This document shows, piece after piece, positions 34,632-42,565 of a stretch of 64,000 nt of DNA. This stretch comes from Candidatus Undinarchaeales archaeon (GTDB lineage: Archaea; SpSt-1190; JASMDC01). The position numbers were made by a program, and so were the translations under genes. The notes under the pieces are model-generated. The model was given only the letters and a program-made list of their open reading frames with translations. It was not told where the DNA came from and searched no databases. The stretch's first letter is position 1; each line of letters begins with the position of its first letter. The stretch is taken from contig JASMDC010000008.1 of assembly GCA_030753015.1 (NCBI GenBank), positions 47,645 to 111,644 on the forward strand, in the 5' to 3' direction.

Positions 34632-35012
34632 ATGATGCCGATGAACTCTCGCAACATGCGCCAGATGCAGAAGATGATGAAGGGAATGGGGATGCAGGAC
34701 CTCGACGTCAAGCGCGTCATCTTCGAGTTCGGCGACAAGAAGCAGGTCATCATCAACCCCAAGGTCGTGAAGATGAGCATGCAGGGCGTGGACACGTTCC
34801 AGGTGGTGGGCCAGGCCCAGCCCTTTAAGGATGAGCCCGTACAGGCACCAGCGCCTGCAGCTCCGGAACCCGCTGCACCCGCCAAGCCCGCATTGTCCGA
34901 GGAGGATGTCAAGCTCATCGCCCAGCAGACCGGCTCCAGCCTGGCAGACGCCAAGGCCGCCCTCGAGGAGACAGGCGACCTCGCAGCCGCCATCCTCAAG
35001 CTGTCAAGCTAG
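34632..35012 (+). CDS. nac: Nascent polypeptide-associated complex protein
   Basis: 126 residues: a Met-rich N-terminus (NMRQMQKMMKGMGM), the NAC beta-barrel (DVKRVIFEFGDKKQVII), an Ala/Pro linker and a C-terminal UBA domain (SEEDVKLIAQQTGSSLADAK). Archaeal NAC binds nascent chains at the ribosome. ATG 34632 follows a CCTTTTAACC TATA element by about 40 bases. Confidence 0.93.
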   Translation: MMPMNSRNMRQMQKMMKGMGMQDLDVKRVIFEFGDKKQVIINPKVVKMSMQGVDTFQVVGQAQPFKDEPVQAPAPAAPEPAAPAKPALSEEDVKLIAQQTGSSLADAKAALEETGDLAAAILKLSS

Positions 35013-35065
35013 TGCCCGTCCCCGTCAGGGGAGAGCTTAAAACGATTTGCTCCCGAAGTGGTCAC

Positions 35066-35539
35066 GTGCGCGAGCGTAGAATGCTGTTCGCAGAGGTACT
35101 CCTAATCCTGTGCATCGTTCTCATCTATGACCAGCTCACCGGGATCGATCCCATGCATGTTACGCTCGAGAGCGGTGAATCCATCCCTGTTATGGGCAGC
35201 TCGTTCGATTACATGGACGCGATCATCTTCATTATCACGTCGTTTGTCGCCGGTGCGAGCTTCGCGTTCCTGTTCCTCAGTGACGGGAGCAGCGAGGATA
35301 ACACGGTGCCTGAGACCGATGCCGCGCCACCCAATATCGAGCTGCTCCTCACTCCGGACGAGCGGAACATGTACAATAAAATAAAAGAGAACGACGGGCA
35401 GATGCTCCAGAAGGACCTTGTCACCGAGATGCCCTACGGTGGCGTGAAGGTGAGCCGGATCATCACGCGGCTCGAGAAGAAGGGGGTCGCTGTCCGCTAC
35501 AAGCACGGCCTCACCAACCGGATAGCTCTCAAGGGGTAA
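35066..35539 (+). CDS. Membrane-anchored winged-helix regulator (157 aa)
   Basis: Two N-terminal hydrophobic helices (VLLILCIVLIYDQLTG, AIIFIITSFVAGASFAFLFL) are followed by an acidic linker and a C-terminal winged-helix domain (TPDERNMYNKIKENDGQ, VSRIITRLEKKGVAVR). It may sense an envelope signal and bind DNA. A CTTAAAAC element at 35036-35043 points to a leaderless start at GTG 35066; ATG 35081 is the alternative. The protein at 40171 has the same kind of design. Confidence 0.75.
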   Translation: MRERRMLFAEVLLILCIVLIYDQLTGIDPMHVTLESGESIPVMGSSFDYMDAIIFIITSFVAGASFAFLFLSDGSSEDNTVPETDAAPPNIELLLTPDERNMYNKIKENDGQMLQKDLVTEMPYGGVKVSRIITRLEKKGVAVRYKHGLTNRIALKG

Positions 35540-35562
35540 GAAACACACTGTTTTCATGTGTT

Positions 35563-35578
35563 TTCACTCACGTGAAAG
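35563..35578 (+). terminator. Hairpin in T-rich sequence
   Basis: TTTCAC/GTGAAA with a four-base loop, preceded by GTTTTCATGTGTTTT, just after the winged-helix gene stop. Confidence 0.4.
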
Positions 35579-35645
35579 CAGCTTCACATCATTACGGGGA
35601 ACGTTCTTTAACCATTTCAGCGCTCAATCCTCCCGGTGAGTCCCA

Positions 35646-36284
35646 ATGGGTGTGTACCAGCGTATAGCTGACATGGATAAATGGAAACGGATCGCATTGA
35701 TCGTGGTATGCATCTTCTCGGTCCTGTTGATAGGCGCCGTGGTCCACTTCAAGGGTGCAAAGTACGACCTCTCGGCCGAGCAGAAGGCGAGCATCCTTGC
35801 CATCGCACAGAGCGAGATGGGCACTGAGGGGACGTGGACAGTGCTCGACAAGGCCTTTAAGCTCCGGACCCGGGAAGGCGATCACACCATCGCTAATGCT
35901 TATTATAAAGGGAGCGATGGAGACACCCTGCTCACCATCGACCTCGATGCTAGCAAGGTGGTCCAGCGCATCGACCGGCGTGGATGGATGGTCGAGTCAC
36001 AGGTGGGTACCTACCGTTCTTCATGGAAAGGGGGCAAGGTACCGCCGATTCCGGCGCTCCTGTTCACCAAACGGCACTCGCACCCGCTGGGTCCCATCAT
36101 CCCCCTGGTTATCCTCGTGATCCTTGCGTACGGCATCGACTGGTTGTTCTTCTCGCGAAGGGCACCAGAAGAAAAGGACCGTGACGAGGAATCCGATAGT
36201 GTTATAATCTCCAAAGAAAAGGAGGGGCTCCCAGAGGATGAAGAGCCCGAAGAAGAACCTGTCAAGAAGAAAAAGAAGAAGTGA
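35646..36284 (+). CDS. Two-helix membrane protein with exported domain (212 aa)
   Basis: The N-terminal helix (IALIVVCIFSVLLIGAVV) is followed by about 120 residues likely outside the cell, a second helix (IIPLVILVILAYGIDWLFF) and a highly charged cytoplasmic tail ending in seven Lys. The outer part has a PepSY-like feel (ASILAIAQSEMGTE) but I cannot assign it. GGTGAG precedes the ATG. It lies just before the ABC transporter genes, with a 46-base gap. Confidence 0.7.
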   Translation: MGVYQRIADMDKWKRIALIVVCIFSVLLIGAVVHFKGAKYDLSAEQKASILAIAQSEMGTEGTWTVLDKAFKLRTREGDHTIANAYYKGSDGDTLLTIDLDASKVVQRIDRRGWMVESQVGTYRSSWKGGKVPPIPALLFTKRHSHPLGPIIPLVILVILAYGIDWLFFSRRAPEEKDRDEESDSVIISKEKEGLPEDEEPEEEPVKKKKKK

Positions 36285-36330
36285 GCTACGAGACCAAGAA
36301 CATACGTGAGAACTTGAGAGGACAGGTACC

Positions 36331-37158
36331 ATGGCGGATAGAAATGTGGAGAAAAAGAAACCGGTGATCATCGCCAGTCACATCACGAAGGAGTACCGTC
36401 TGGGCAAGGTCATAGTCCATGCCCTCCGGGACCTCTCTGTCGAGGTGGAAGAGGGTTCCTTCGTGGCCATCATGGGGCCCTCCGGCTCGGGCAAGAGCAC
36501 GCTCCTGCACATGATATCGGCCCTTGACCGTCCGACGAGCGGCCAGGTCATCCTGGAGGATGAGGACATCACTGCTGCCTCGGACCGGCGCCTCGCTCGC
36601 GTCAGGAGCAAGCAGGTGGGATTCGTGTTCCAGTTCTTCAACCTCTTCCCCACGATGTCCGCCCAGGACAATGTGGAGTTCCCCATGATGATCGCGAACA
36701 TGCCAGGCAGTAAGCGAAGGAAGCGCGCAAAAGAGCTCCTGGAGCTGGTGGGCCTCGGCGACCGACGCCACCATACACCTGGCGAGCTCTCAGGCGGACA
36801 GCGCCAACGCGTCGCCATCGCCCGGTCGCTGGCGAACGATCCTCCCGTGGTCTTTTGTGACGAGCCTACAGGGAATCTTGACTCAACGGCCTCGAAGGAG
36901 ATCATGGAGCTCCTGCACCGACTGTGCAAGGAGCAGGGAAAGACCATAGTCATAGTCACACACGATCCTGCCGTAGGCGCGGTCACCGATCGGATGATCG
37001 AGCTGTGCGACGGACAGATATGCAAGGACGTAAAGAACGGCAAAGGTGAGAAACATGACAAGGAAGAGAAACCTGCAAAGAAACGATCGAAGCGGAAGCG
37101 TTCCGCTATCAAGAAGACACCAAAGAAAGCGAAAGGAGGAGAGAAGAATGCAGAATGA
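36331..37158 (+). CDS. ABC transporter ATP-binding protein (MacB/LolD type)
   Basis: 275 residues with Walker A GPSGSGKST, Q-loop FQFFNLF, signature LSGGQRQR, Walker B VVFCDEPTG and the H-loop THD. It is closest to ATPases that drive FtsX/MacB-type permeases. The last ~40 residues are Lys/Arg-rich, beyond the usual domain. Its 3' end overlaps the next gene by 11 bases, and the permease follows at 38886. Confidence 0.92.
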   Translation: MADRNVEKKKPVIIASHITKEYRLGKVIVHALRDLSVEVEEGSFVAIMGPSGSGKSTLLHMISALDRPTSGQVILEDEDITAASDRRLARVRSKQVGFVFQFFNLFPTMSAQDNVEFPMMIANMPGSKRRKRAKELLELVGLGDRRHHTPGELSGGQRQRVAIARSLANDPPVVFCDEPTGNLDSTASKEIMELLHRLCKEQGKTIVIVTHDPAVGAVTDRMIELCDGQICKDVKNGKGEKHDKEEKPAKKRSKRKRSAIKKTPKKAKGGEKNAE

Positions 37159-38839
37159 TAACACGATCTACAACCTCGGCCTTGTACTCGCGCTAGCGCT
37201 CGTGATGCTCGCGACGCCTGCGACCGCGGCTTCGTCGGTCACGATCCCCACGTTGGCCAACATCCAGGTGACCGTGCTCACGACCGATCCACAGACCGTG
37301 GAACCGGGTCGCGACCTCCTGCTCACCCTCAAGGTGGAGAACTACGGGAGTGAGGCAGCCGATAACGTTACTGTTACATTCAAGGCCCGCTACCCATTCG
37401 ATCTCAAACCGGGTGAGGATGCCACGACCGATGTGGGTCGTCTCGGCCCCCTTCGTGAGGCCTATGTCGAATACGACCTTCTCGTACGCGAGGACGCTGT
37501 CGAGGGGACGTACACGATCATCATCGACTCGTGCATGGATAACTGCGAGAAGGACCGGTCATCCACCGAGCTCGACATCCGAGTGAACGCCGCACCTAAC
37601 GTACTCGTTACAGCCACAAAAGTGCCTGAGCTCATCGGCTCCGATATGGAGGTACCGGTCAGGATCACCGTTGAGAACGTGGGGGCCGGGCCAGCTCGCA
37701 AGGTACAGGTCGAGTTCAGCACAGTGCCATCAGGCTCAACGGACGCATCCCTGTTCACTCTGGTGGATTCGGCCCAGGTCGCCTTCCTCGGCGACATGGC
37801 ACCTCGCTCGCTTCGCCACATCGACCTCACCTACCGTACTGGAGAGGGCGCTGATGGCATCTACAAGCTCCCGGTGACGATCACCTACTCCGACGGGGAC
37901 GACGTGGAGAAGGACTTCACCGTCACCATTGACGTGAACGCGCAACCGGACATCACCATCGGGAAGATCTCCGTCAATCCGCCTCGCATCCTCCCCGGAT
38001 CGGTGGTCAGCGCCACCATCCCCTTCACGAACACGGGCGATTGGGAGGCCGAGGACCTCAAGATCGTGCTCTCCACCATCCCCGTGGGGGCTACGGGTCA
38101 GACCACGCCCTTCGGCCTGGTGGATGGGACCGCCCAGCGCACATATGACCTCATCGCAGCGAACGGTAGCGACCTGGCCACATTCTCCCTACTGGTGGAC
38201 CCTGACGCCACCGGTGTGTACACCCTCAAGGCATACCTCACCTATAAGGGGCTTGCCGCGCCCATGGAAGGTGTCATCTCCGTCCCCGTGTTCGGCGAAC
38301 CCCGGCTCGAGGCCGCCGTGCGCGGCGTTAGCCAAGAGAACGGGAACCTCCAGCTCTCGGTGGACGTCATGAACTCCGGCAGCGGCACGGCCAACGCCAT
38401 CGTGGTTGAGCTCACCCCCTCGGACGAGGACGTGAAGCTGGTGTCCTCACCCCGCTCGCTCCTTGGCTCGCTGGCCCCCAACGAGATCCAGACCGTGGAC
38501 TTCACGCTCAAGATACCGCAGCCCGAGCGCACTTTCACACGGACCGGTGGACGTGGCGAGGATCCCGAGGGAACGCCGAAACCTACGCCGGAGCCGGTGA
38601 AGAGGACGTTCACGGCCGACGTGACCCTCCTTTACAAGAACGCCATGAACCAGGACCTGTCAGAGCCGACGGAGCTCTCATTCTCCGAGCCCCAGCGGCA
38701 GACATCCGGTATGGCCTCGACACATGGGGCGGGGGGCATGAGCAGGAATCTCCAGTACGGAATGTACGCCCTGACGGCCCTCGGCGCCCTGACCATCGTG
38801 CGCTGGCTCTTCGGAAAACTGTTCGGCGGCGGGGACTAG
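37148..38839 (+). CDS. Exported CARDB/COG1361-type protein between ABC genes (563 aa)
   Basis: Signal peptide (LVLALALVMLATPATAA), four or five CARDB-like beta-sandwich repeats (for example LLTLKVENYGSEAADNVTV; VPVRITVENVGAGPARKV) and one C-terminal membrane helix. COG1361 proteins are common archaeal surface proteins. ATG 37148 has GGAGGAGA upstream and lies inside the end of the ATPase gene. Its place between ATPase and permease suggests a periplasm-like accessory subunit of the exporter, analogous in position to a MacA adaptor. Confidence 0.85.
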   Translation: MQNDNTIYNLGLVLALALVMLATPATAASSVTIPTLANIQVTVLTTDPQTVEPGRDLLLTLKVENYGSEAADNVTVTFKARYPFDLKPGEDATTDVGRLGPLREAYVEYDLLVREDAVEGTYTIIIDSCMDNCEKDRSSTELDIRVNAAPNVLVTATKVPELIGSDMEVPVRITVENVGAGPARKVQVEFSTVPSGSTDASLFTLVDSAQVAFLGDMAPRSLRHIDLTYRTGEGADGIYKLPVTITYSDGDDVEKDFTVTIDVNAQPDITIGKISVNPPRILPGSVVSATIPFTNTGDWEAEDLKIVLSTIPVGATGQTTPFGLVDGTAQRTYDLIAANGSDLATFSLLVDPDATGVYTLKAYLTYKGLAAPMEGVISVPVFGEPRLEAAVRGVSQENGNLQLSVDVMNSGSGTANAIVVELTPSDEDVKLVSSPRSLLGSLAPNEIQTVDFTLKIPQPERTFTRTGGRGEDPEGTPKPTPEPVKRTFTADVTLLYKNAMNQDLSEPTELSFSEPQRQTSGMASTHGAGGMSRNLQYGMYALTALGALTIVRWLFGKLFGGGD

Positions 38840-38885
38840 TCCGGTCCCACAAGGTACGACATATCATAATATGGAGGAATGAACG

Positions 38886-40118
38886 ATGGACCTGCTCTCC
38901 CTGTCCCTTGCCAACATCGGCCGCCGCCTGTTCCGCAACGGCTTCACCGTGGTGAGCATCGCCATCGGCATCGCGGCCATCGTCGCGCTCCTGGCTCTTG
39001 GTGACGGGATGAAGGAATCGCTGGGCGACCAGCTCGGGCCCATGGCCGCCGACATCATCGTCATGCCAAAGTCCAAGGGCGTCCAGCGGCAGCGGGGACG
39101 GTTCGGCCATGGTCCACCCGGCCGGATGAGGTCATTTGGTGGTGTCTACCCCATGGACGAGTCCATCCTCTCGGATCTACGCCGGGTCGATGGCATCAAG
39201 TTCGTGGTGCCCCGCTACTCCACACGCGGTCAGCTCAAGGTCGCATCGGACGACTTCTCCGTGTCGATCATGGGCATCGACCCAGACGCCGAGAAGGACT
39301 ACGACCAGATACCCGACTTCGCAGAAGGGAAGATGTTCCTCTCCCGGGACCGGAACATGGTGGTACTGGGGGACCGGGTCGTGAGCGACTTCTTCCAGTT
39401 CCGCCGCCCCCACGCACGCTCCACCGTGGTGATCGAGGGACGTAAGTTCCAGGTGGCGGGCATCCTCGAGAAGGGCGGGCGGGGAGGTCCAGGCGGCTCC
39501 TACGACAACGCCGTTCTCATGAGCATCGAGGACGCGCGGGATATCAGTGATCCCGAGGTGAAGGACCAACTCAGTCAGCTGGTCGTGCGCGCCACCTCCG
39601 CCGAGATCGCCGAGAACGTGGCGGATGACATAGTCAAGATAGTCGACACGGTCCAGACCATGGCCCTCTCCACAATGCTGGAGACCATCCAGGAGATCAT
39701 GAGCACCTTCACGGCGTTCCTTGCCGGCATCGCGGGCATCTCACTGTTCGTGGCCGCCATCACCATCCTCAACAACATGTACACCGCCGTCATGGAGCGC
39801 CGGCGCGAGATCGGCACCATGAAGGCGCTTGGCATGGACAGCAGCCAGGTCCTGATAACCTTCTCCATCGAGGCGGGAATCCTCGGGCTACTAGGCGGTG
39901 CTCTGGGTATCGCTATCGGCTTGGGCATCGGCCAAGTGGTGGAGTACATGCGGCTGGGAGCCCCCGGGCCGGGCGACGCATTCCTCGTGCCTGTATACGC
40001 TCCTGAGTACATGATGGCCAGCGTTGTGTTCGGTGTCATGGTGGCGCTGTTGTCGGGCCTCTACCCCGCCTACCGCGCATCACAGCTGTCGCCGGTGGAG
40101 GCGCTGCGGTTCGAGTGA
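38886..40118 (+). CDS. ABC transporter permease, FtsX/MacB type (410 aa)
   Basis: The N-terminal helix (FTVVSIAIGIAAIVALLALG), a large extracellular MacB-periplasmic-like domain (residues ~50-260) and three C-terminal helices (TAFLAGIAGISLFVAAITIL, ILGLLGGALGIAIGLGI, MMASVVFGVMVALLSGLYP) give the FtsX topology. The coupling segment MERRREIGTMKALG is typical. GGAGG precedes the ATG. It works with the ATPase at 36331, probably as a mechanotransmitting exporter. Confidence 0.92.
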   Translation: MDLLSLSLANIGRRLFRNGFTVVSIAIGIAAIVALLALGDGMKESLGDQLGPMAADIIVMPKSKGVQRQRGRFGHGPPGRMRSFGGVYPMDESILSDLRRVDGIKFVVPRYSTRGQLKVASDDFSVSIMGIDPDAEKDYDQIPDFAEGKMFLSRDRNMVVLGDRVVSDFFQFRRPHARSTVVIEGRKFQVAGILEKGGRGGPGGSYDNAVLMSIEDARDISDPEVKDQLSQLVVRATSAEIAENVADDIVKIVDTVQTMALSTMLETIQEIMSTFTAFLAGIAGISLFVAAITILNNMYTAVMERRREIGTMKALGMDSSQVLITFSIEAGILGLLGGALGIAIGLGIGQVVEYMRLGAPGPGDAFLVPVYAPEYMMASVVFGVMVALLSGLYPAYRASQLSPVEALRFE

Positions 40119-40170
40119 TGCGCGCGCCCCGGTCTAATAATTTAAACTACCCATGAGGAGAGGCATCCCG

Positions 40171-41043
40171 ATGGAGCGTCGCCTGGCTTTCGTTGTGGTA
40201 TCGCTCCTCATCGCCCTTACCTGCGCCCAGGAGGCTGCGCTCGATGCCTACTACCTCTCCGTTGACGTGTTTGAGAGCGGGGAGGCCCACTGTACCCTCT
40301 CACTCACGTACCGGCAGGATGGCGACGAGCTCTCGGGAGGCTATCTGGTCCTGCCCGGGAAGGCAAGCTATGTCTCCGTCACTGATGAAGAGGGCGCGCT
40401 CAAGTTCGGCTCGGCCGAGGTCGATAACCTCACCGAGGTACGGTTCCTGTTCCGCGACATCATCCCTGATAGTGAAGAGTATAGAGTGACCGTGGACTTC
40501 TGGACCTTCGACCTCACTCGGAAAGACCAGGACGAGTGGGTGCTCGAGGTGGCGTACGTCGATCCTCCGATGGTCGAGCGGTACTCACTGGCGGTCACGC
40601 TGCCAGAGGGCGCCGCCTACAATCCAGGCGACGAGACATGGTCTTCGGTGCAGGCCGATGGAGGCCGTGTCATCCTCTCCACGGAAGGTGCTATAGGCGA
40701 CACCCTGGTCGCCTACTCCCTTCCCTCCGATCGGAACACCGCGCTTCCCGAGCTGGCTCTTGGCCTCCTCATCTTCCTAGTGGGGGCCATTGTGGGATAT
40801 CGCACGTTCCTGCGAGAACCCGTGGCAGAACAGGAGCGGGACATCACGCGCCTCCTGGATGACACAGAGAGAAAGGTCTACCAGCTTCTTTCCACCGAGG
40901 GCCCGAGCCTGAGACAGTCCGACATAGTCGAGCGGACAGGATTGCCCAAATCAACTGTGTCGAGAACGCTGGAACGGCTCGAACGCAAGAAGATAGTGAC
41001 GAAGGAACGCGTTGGGCGCGAATACAAGATAATCCTTGCTTGA
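40171..41043 (+). CDS. Membrane-spanning winged-helix regulator with exported sensor domain (290 aa)
   Basis: Signal/anchor (LAFVVVSLLIALTCAQ), about 180 exported beta-rich residues, one membrane helix (LALGLLIFLVGAIVGY) and a C-terminal MarR-like winged helix (SLRQSDIVERTGLPKSTVS). This layout suggests direct transmission from the outside to DNA. ATG 40171 has GGAGAGG seven bases upstream; ATG 40153 is in frame but too near the TATA (AATTTAAAC, 40139-40147). A regulator of the neighbouring exporter is the obvious guess. Confidence 0.8.
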   Translation: MERRLAFVVVSLLIALTCAQEAALDAYYLSVDVFESGEAHCTLSLTYRQDGDELSGGYLVLPGKASYVSVTDEEGALKFGSAEVDNLTEVRFLFRDIIPDSEEYRVTVDFWTFDLTRKDQDEWVLEVAYVDPPMVERYSLAVTLPEGAAYNPGDETWSSVQADGGRVILSTEGAIGDTLVAYSLPSDRNTALPELALGLLIFLVGAIVGYRTFLREPVAEQERDITRLLDDTERKVYQLLSTEGPSLRQSDIVERTGLPKSTVSRTLERLERKKIVTKERVGREYKIILA

Positions 41044-41126
41044 ATCGCCTTGGTTCCACAGTCCCGCACGATATACACCTTTGTTCCGCAGTAACTATAT
41101 ATTTCGTTCCAGGTATAGATGTAGTC

Positions 41127-41756
41127 ATGGTCGGTTCAGGATATATTAAAGCGAGAGTCATCGGGGCGGTCCTGGTCATTCTCCTGCTCTCCATCATAAC
41201 GGTCGAGGCCTTCAGGGGTCGCGGCAGGCGTGGCTTCATCAAGCCCAAACCCGCGTGGGAGCACCGTCCCGGCGACATGCTCGTGGCCTTCGACATCACA
41301 TCGGCCGAAGAGGCTGCGATCAGTGCGCTCAAGGTGAAGCTTGAGGAATCAGGGTTCGAGATCATCGCGAAGAAGACGTTCGAAAAGGGCGCCGGTCCTC
41401 AGGACTACCTCATTATCAAGGGGCCCGTAAAGAGCAGGGCGCTGCTTCCGGCCATCAAAGAGGCCACGGGGTTCAAAGCTATTGACCTCGGCTCGAAGAA
41501 GGATATCGGTTTCGCCCGTCGGGGATCGCGCGTGCGCTACGTCAAGCTCATGGTGCCCAAAGATAACGTGACCGACTTCGTCGAGGGTGCTGCTGCTGCC
41601 AACGTGACCACCACCATCGAGGACGGGTACGTCTTGGTGGTAGCGCAGGTCGGTGAAGGAGCTGACCGCTATAAGCTCCGCGAGCTCATCGGACGCATGA
41701 AAGGGGTGCCTCTGGCGCCTGTTGGGCGGCGCCCGTCGATGAGAAGATCGTCATAG
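41127..41756 (+). CDS. Membrane-anchored protein with two small alpha/beta domains (209 aa)
   Basis: The N-terminal helix (VIGAVLVILLLSIITV) is followed by two domains of ~60 residues (LVAFDITSAEEAAISALKVK... and VKLMVPKDNVTDFVEGAAAA...) that look like the pair in the next gene. A TAACTATATATTT promoter (41090-41102) places the start at ATG 41127, leaderless or nearly so. Function is unknown; it may bind a ligand or metal outside the cell. Confidence 0.7.
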   Translation: MVGSGYIKARVIGAVLVILLLSIITVEAFRGRGRRGFIKPKPAWEHRPGDMLVAFDITSAEEAAISALKVKLEESGFEIIAKKTFEKGAGPQDYLIIKGPVKSRALLPAIKEATGFKAIDLGSKKDIGFARRGSRVRYVKLMVPKDNVTDFVEGAAAANVTTTIEDGYVLVVAQVGEGADRYKLRELIGRMKGVPLAPVGRRPSMRRSS

Positions 41757-41773
41757 GCAGAGGTTGCATAACC

Positions 41774-42559
41774 ATGGGATACATGAGGCTGTTCAGTCTA
41801 GTGCTCTGTGCGCTCATAGCCCTGTCCGGGTGTATGGGGGGCGGCGGGGGTGGATCGAGCAAAACCGTTTCTTCCCCCCCGGAACGACGTATGAATACTG
41901 AAGAGACGACCGTTAGCACCCTCGCCGTCATGGTCCCTACCGACGCCATGGGCGAGCTGGAGCGGGCGCTCGCCGAGGCCGGTGTGGCCTCACTTCGTAC
42001 CGAATCCGACTGTTTCAATCCTGTGGACATGCAGATCGGGGGAGTTGACGGGATGATGATGCTCTCCGAGATAGTCGAGCGGTTCGGCGCACATACGGTC
42101 TCGCCCATGGGTGGCCGGATGCCTCCCACACGTCCAGGCGTTCCGTCGGACCACGGTCCCAGGTATGGCATGAACGGCACACTCGAGCGCAACCACACCT
42201 ATGGCGGTATGAACGGTACTTTCCCACGCAACTTTACACGGGACGGCATGAACCGTACTTTCGAGCGTAACCGCACCAGGAGAGGTATGGGCCGTATGTT
42301 CGCCCGCAACGTCACCATCTTGGTCCCCATCAACACCACGAGTGACGTGGAGCAGACGCTCACCGAGGCCAACATGACGGCCATTAAAAGTGATGATTGC
42401 TTCATCCCGCTCATTGTACAGGTAGAGGGGAGGGAAGGTATCATGCTCCTGAACGAGATCGTCCAGCCATTCGGCGCGATCCCCATCATACAACGGGACG
42501 CCCGAACCCAGCGCCAGTCGAGGGGCGGAACGCAAGGCTCCAGGCGACAAATGAGGTGA
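41774..42559 (+). CDS. Lipoprotein with duplicated domain and sequon-rich linker repeats (261 aa)
   Basis: Lipobox ALSGC at residues ~15-19, then two related ~60-residue domains (VMVPTDAMGELERALAEAG... and ILVPINTTSDVEQTLTEAN...). Between them lie four 13-residue repeats of the form GMNGTxxRNxTxx (residues ~134-185) containing at least seven N-x-T glycosylation sequons. The second domain is followed by a basic tail. It is probably a heavily N-glycosylated surface lipoprotein. It is translated with the genes on both sides. Confidence 0.75.
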   Translation: MGYMRLFSLVLCALIALSGCMGGGGGGSSKTVSSPPERRMNTEETTVSTLAVMVPTDAMGELERALAEAGVASLRTESDCFNPVDMQIGGVDGMMMLSEIVERFGAHTVSPMGGRMPPTRPGVPSDHGPRYGMNGTLERNHTYGGMNGTFPRNFTRDGMNRTFERNRTRRGMGRMFARNVTILVPINTTSDVEQTLTEANMTAIKSDDCFIPLIVQVEGREGIMLLNEIVQPFGAIPIIQRDARTQRQSRGGTQGSRRQMR

Positions 42560-42565
42560 ACAGAA

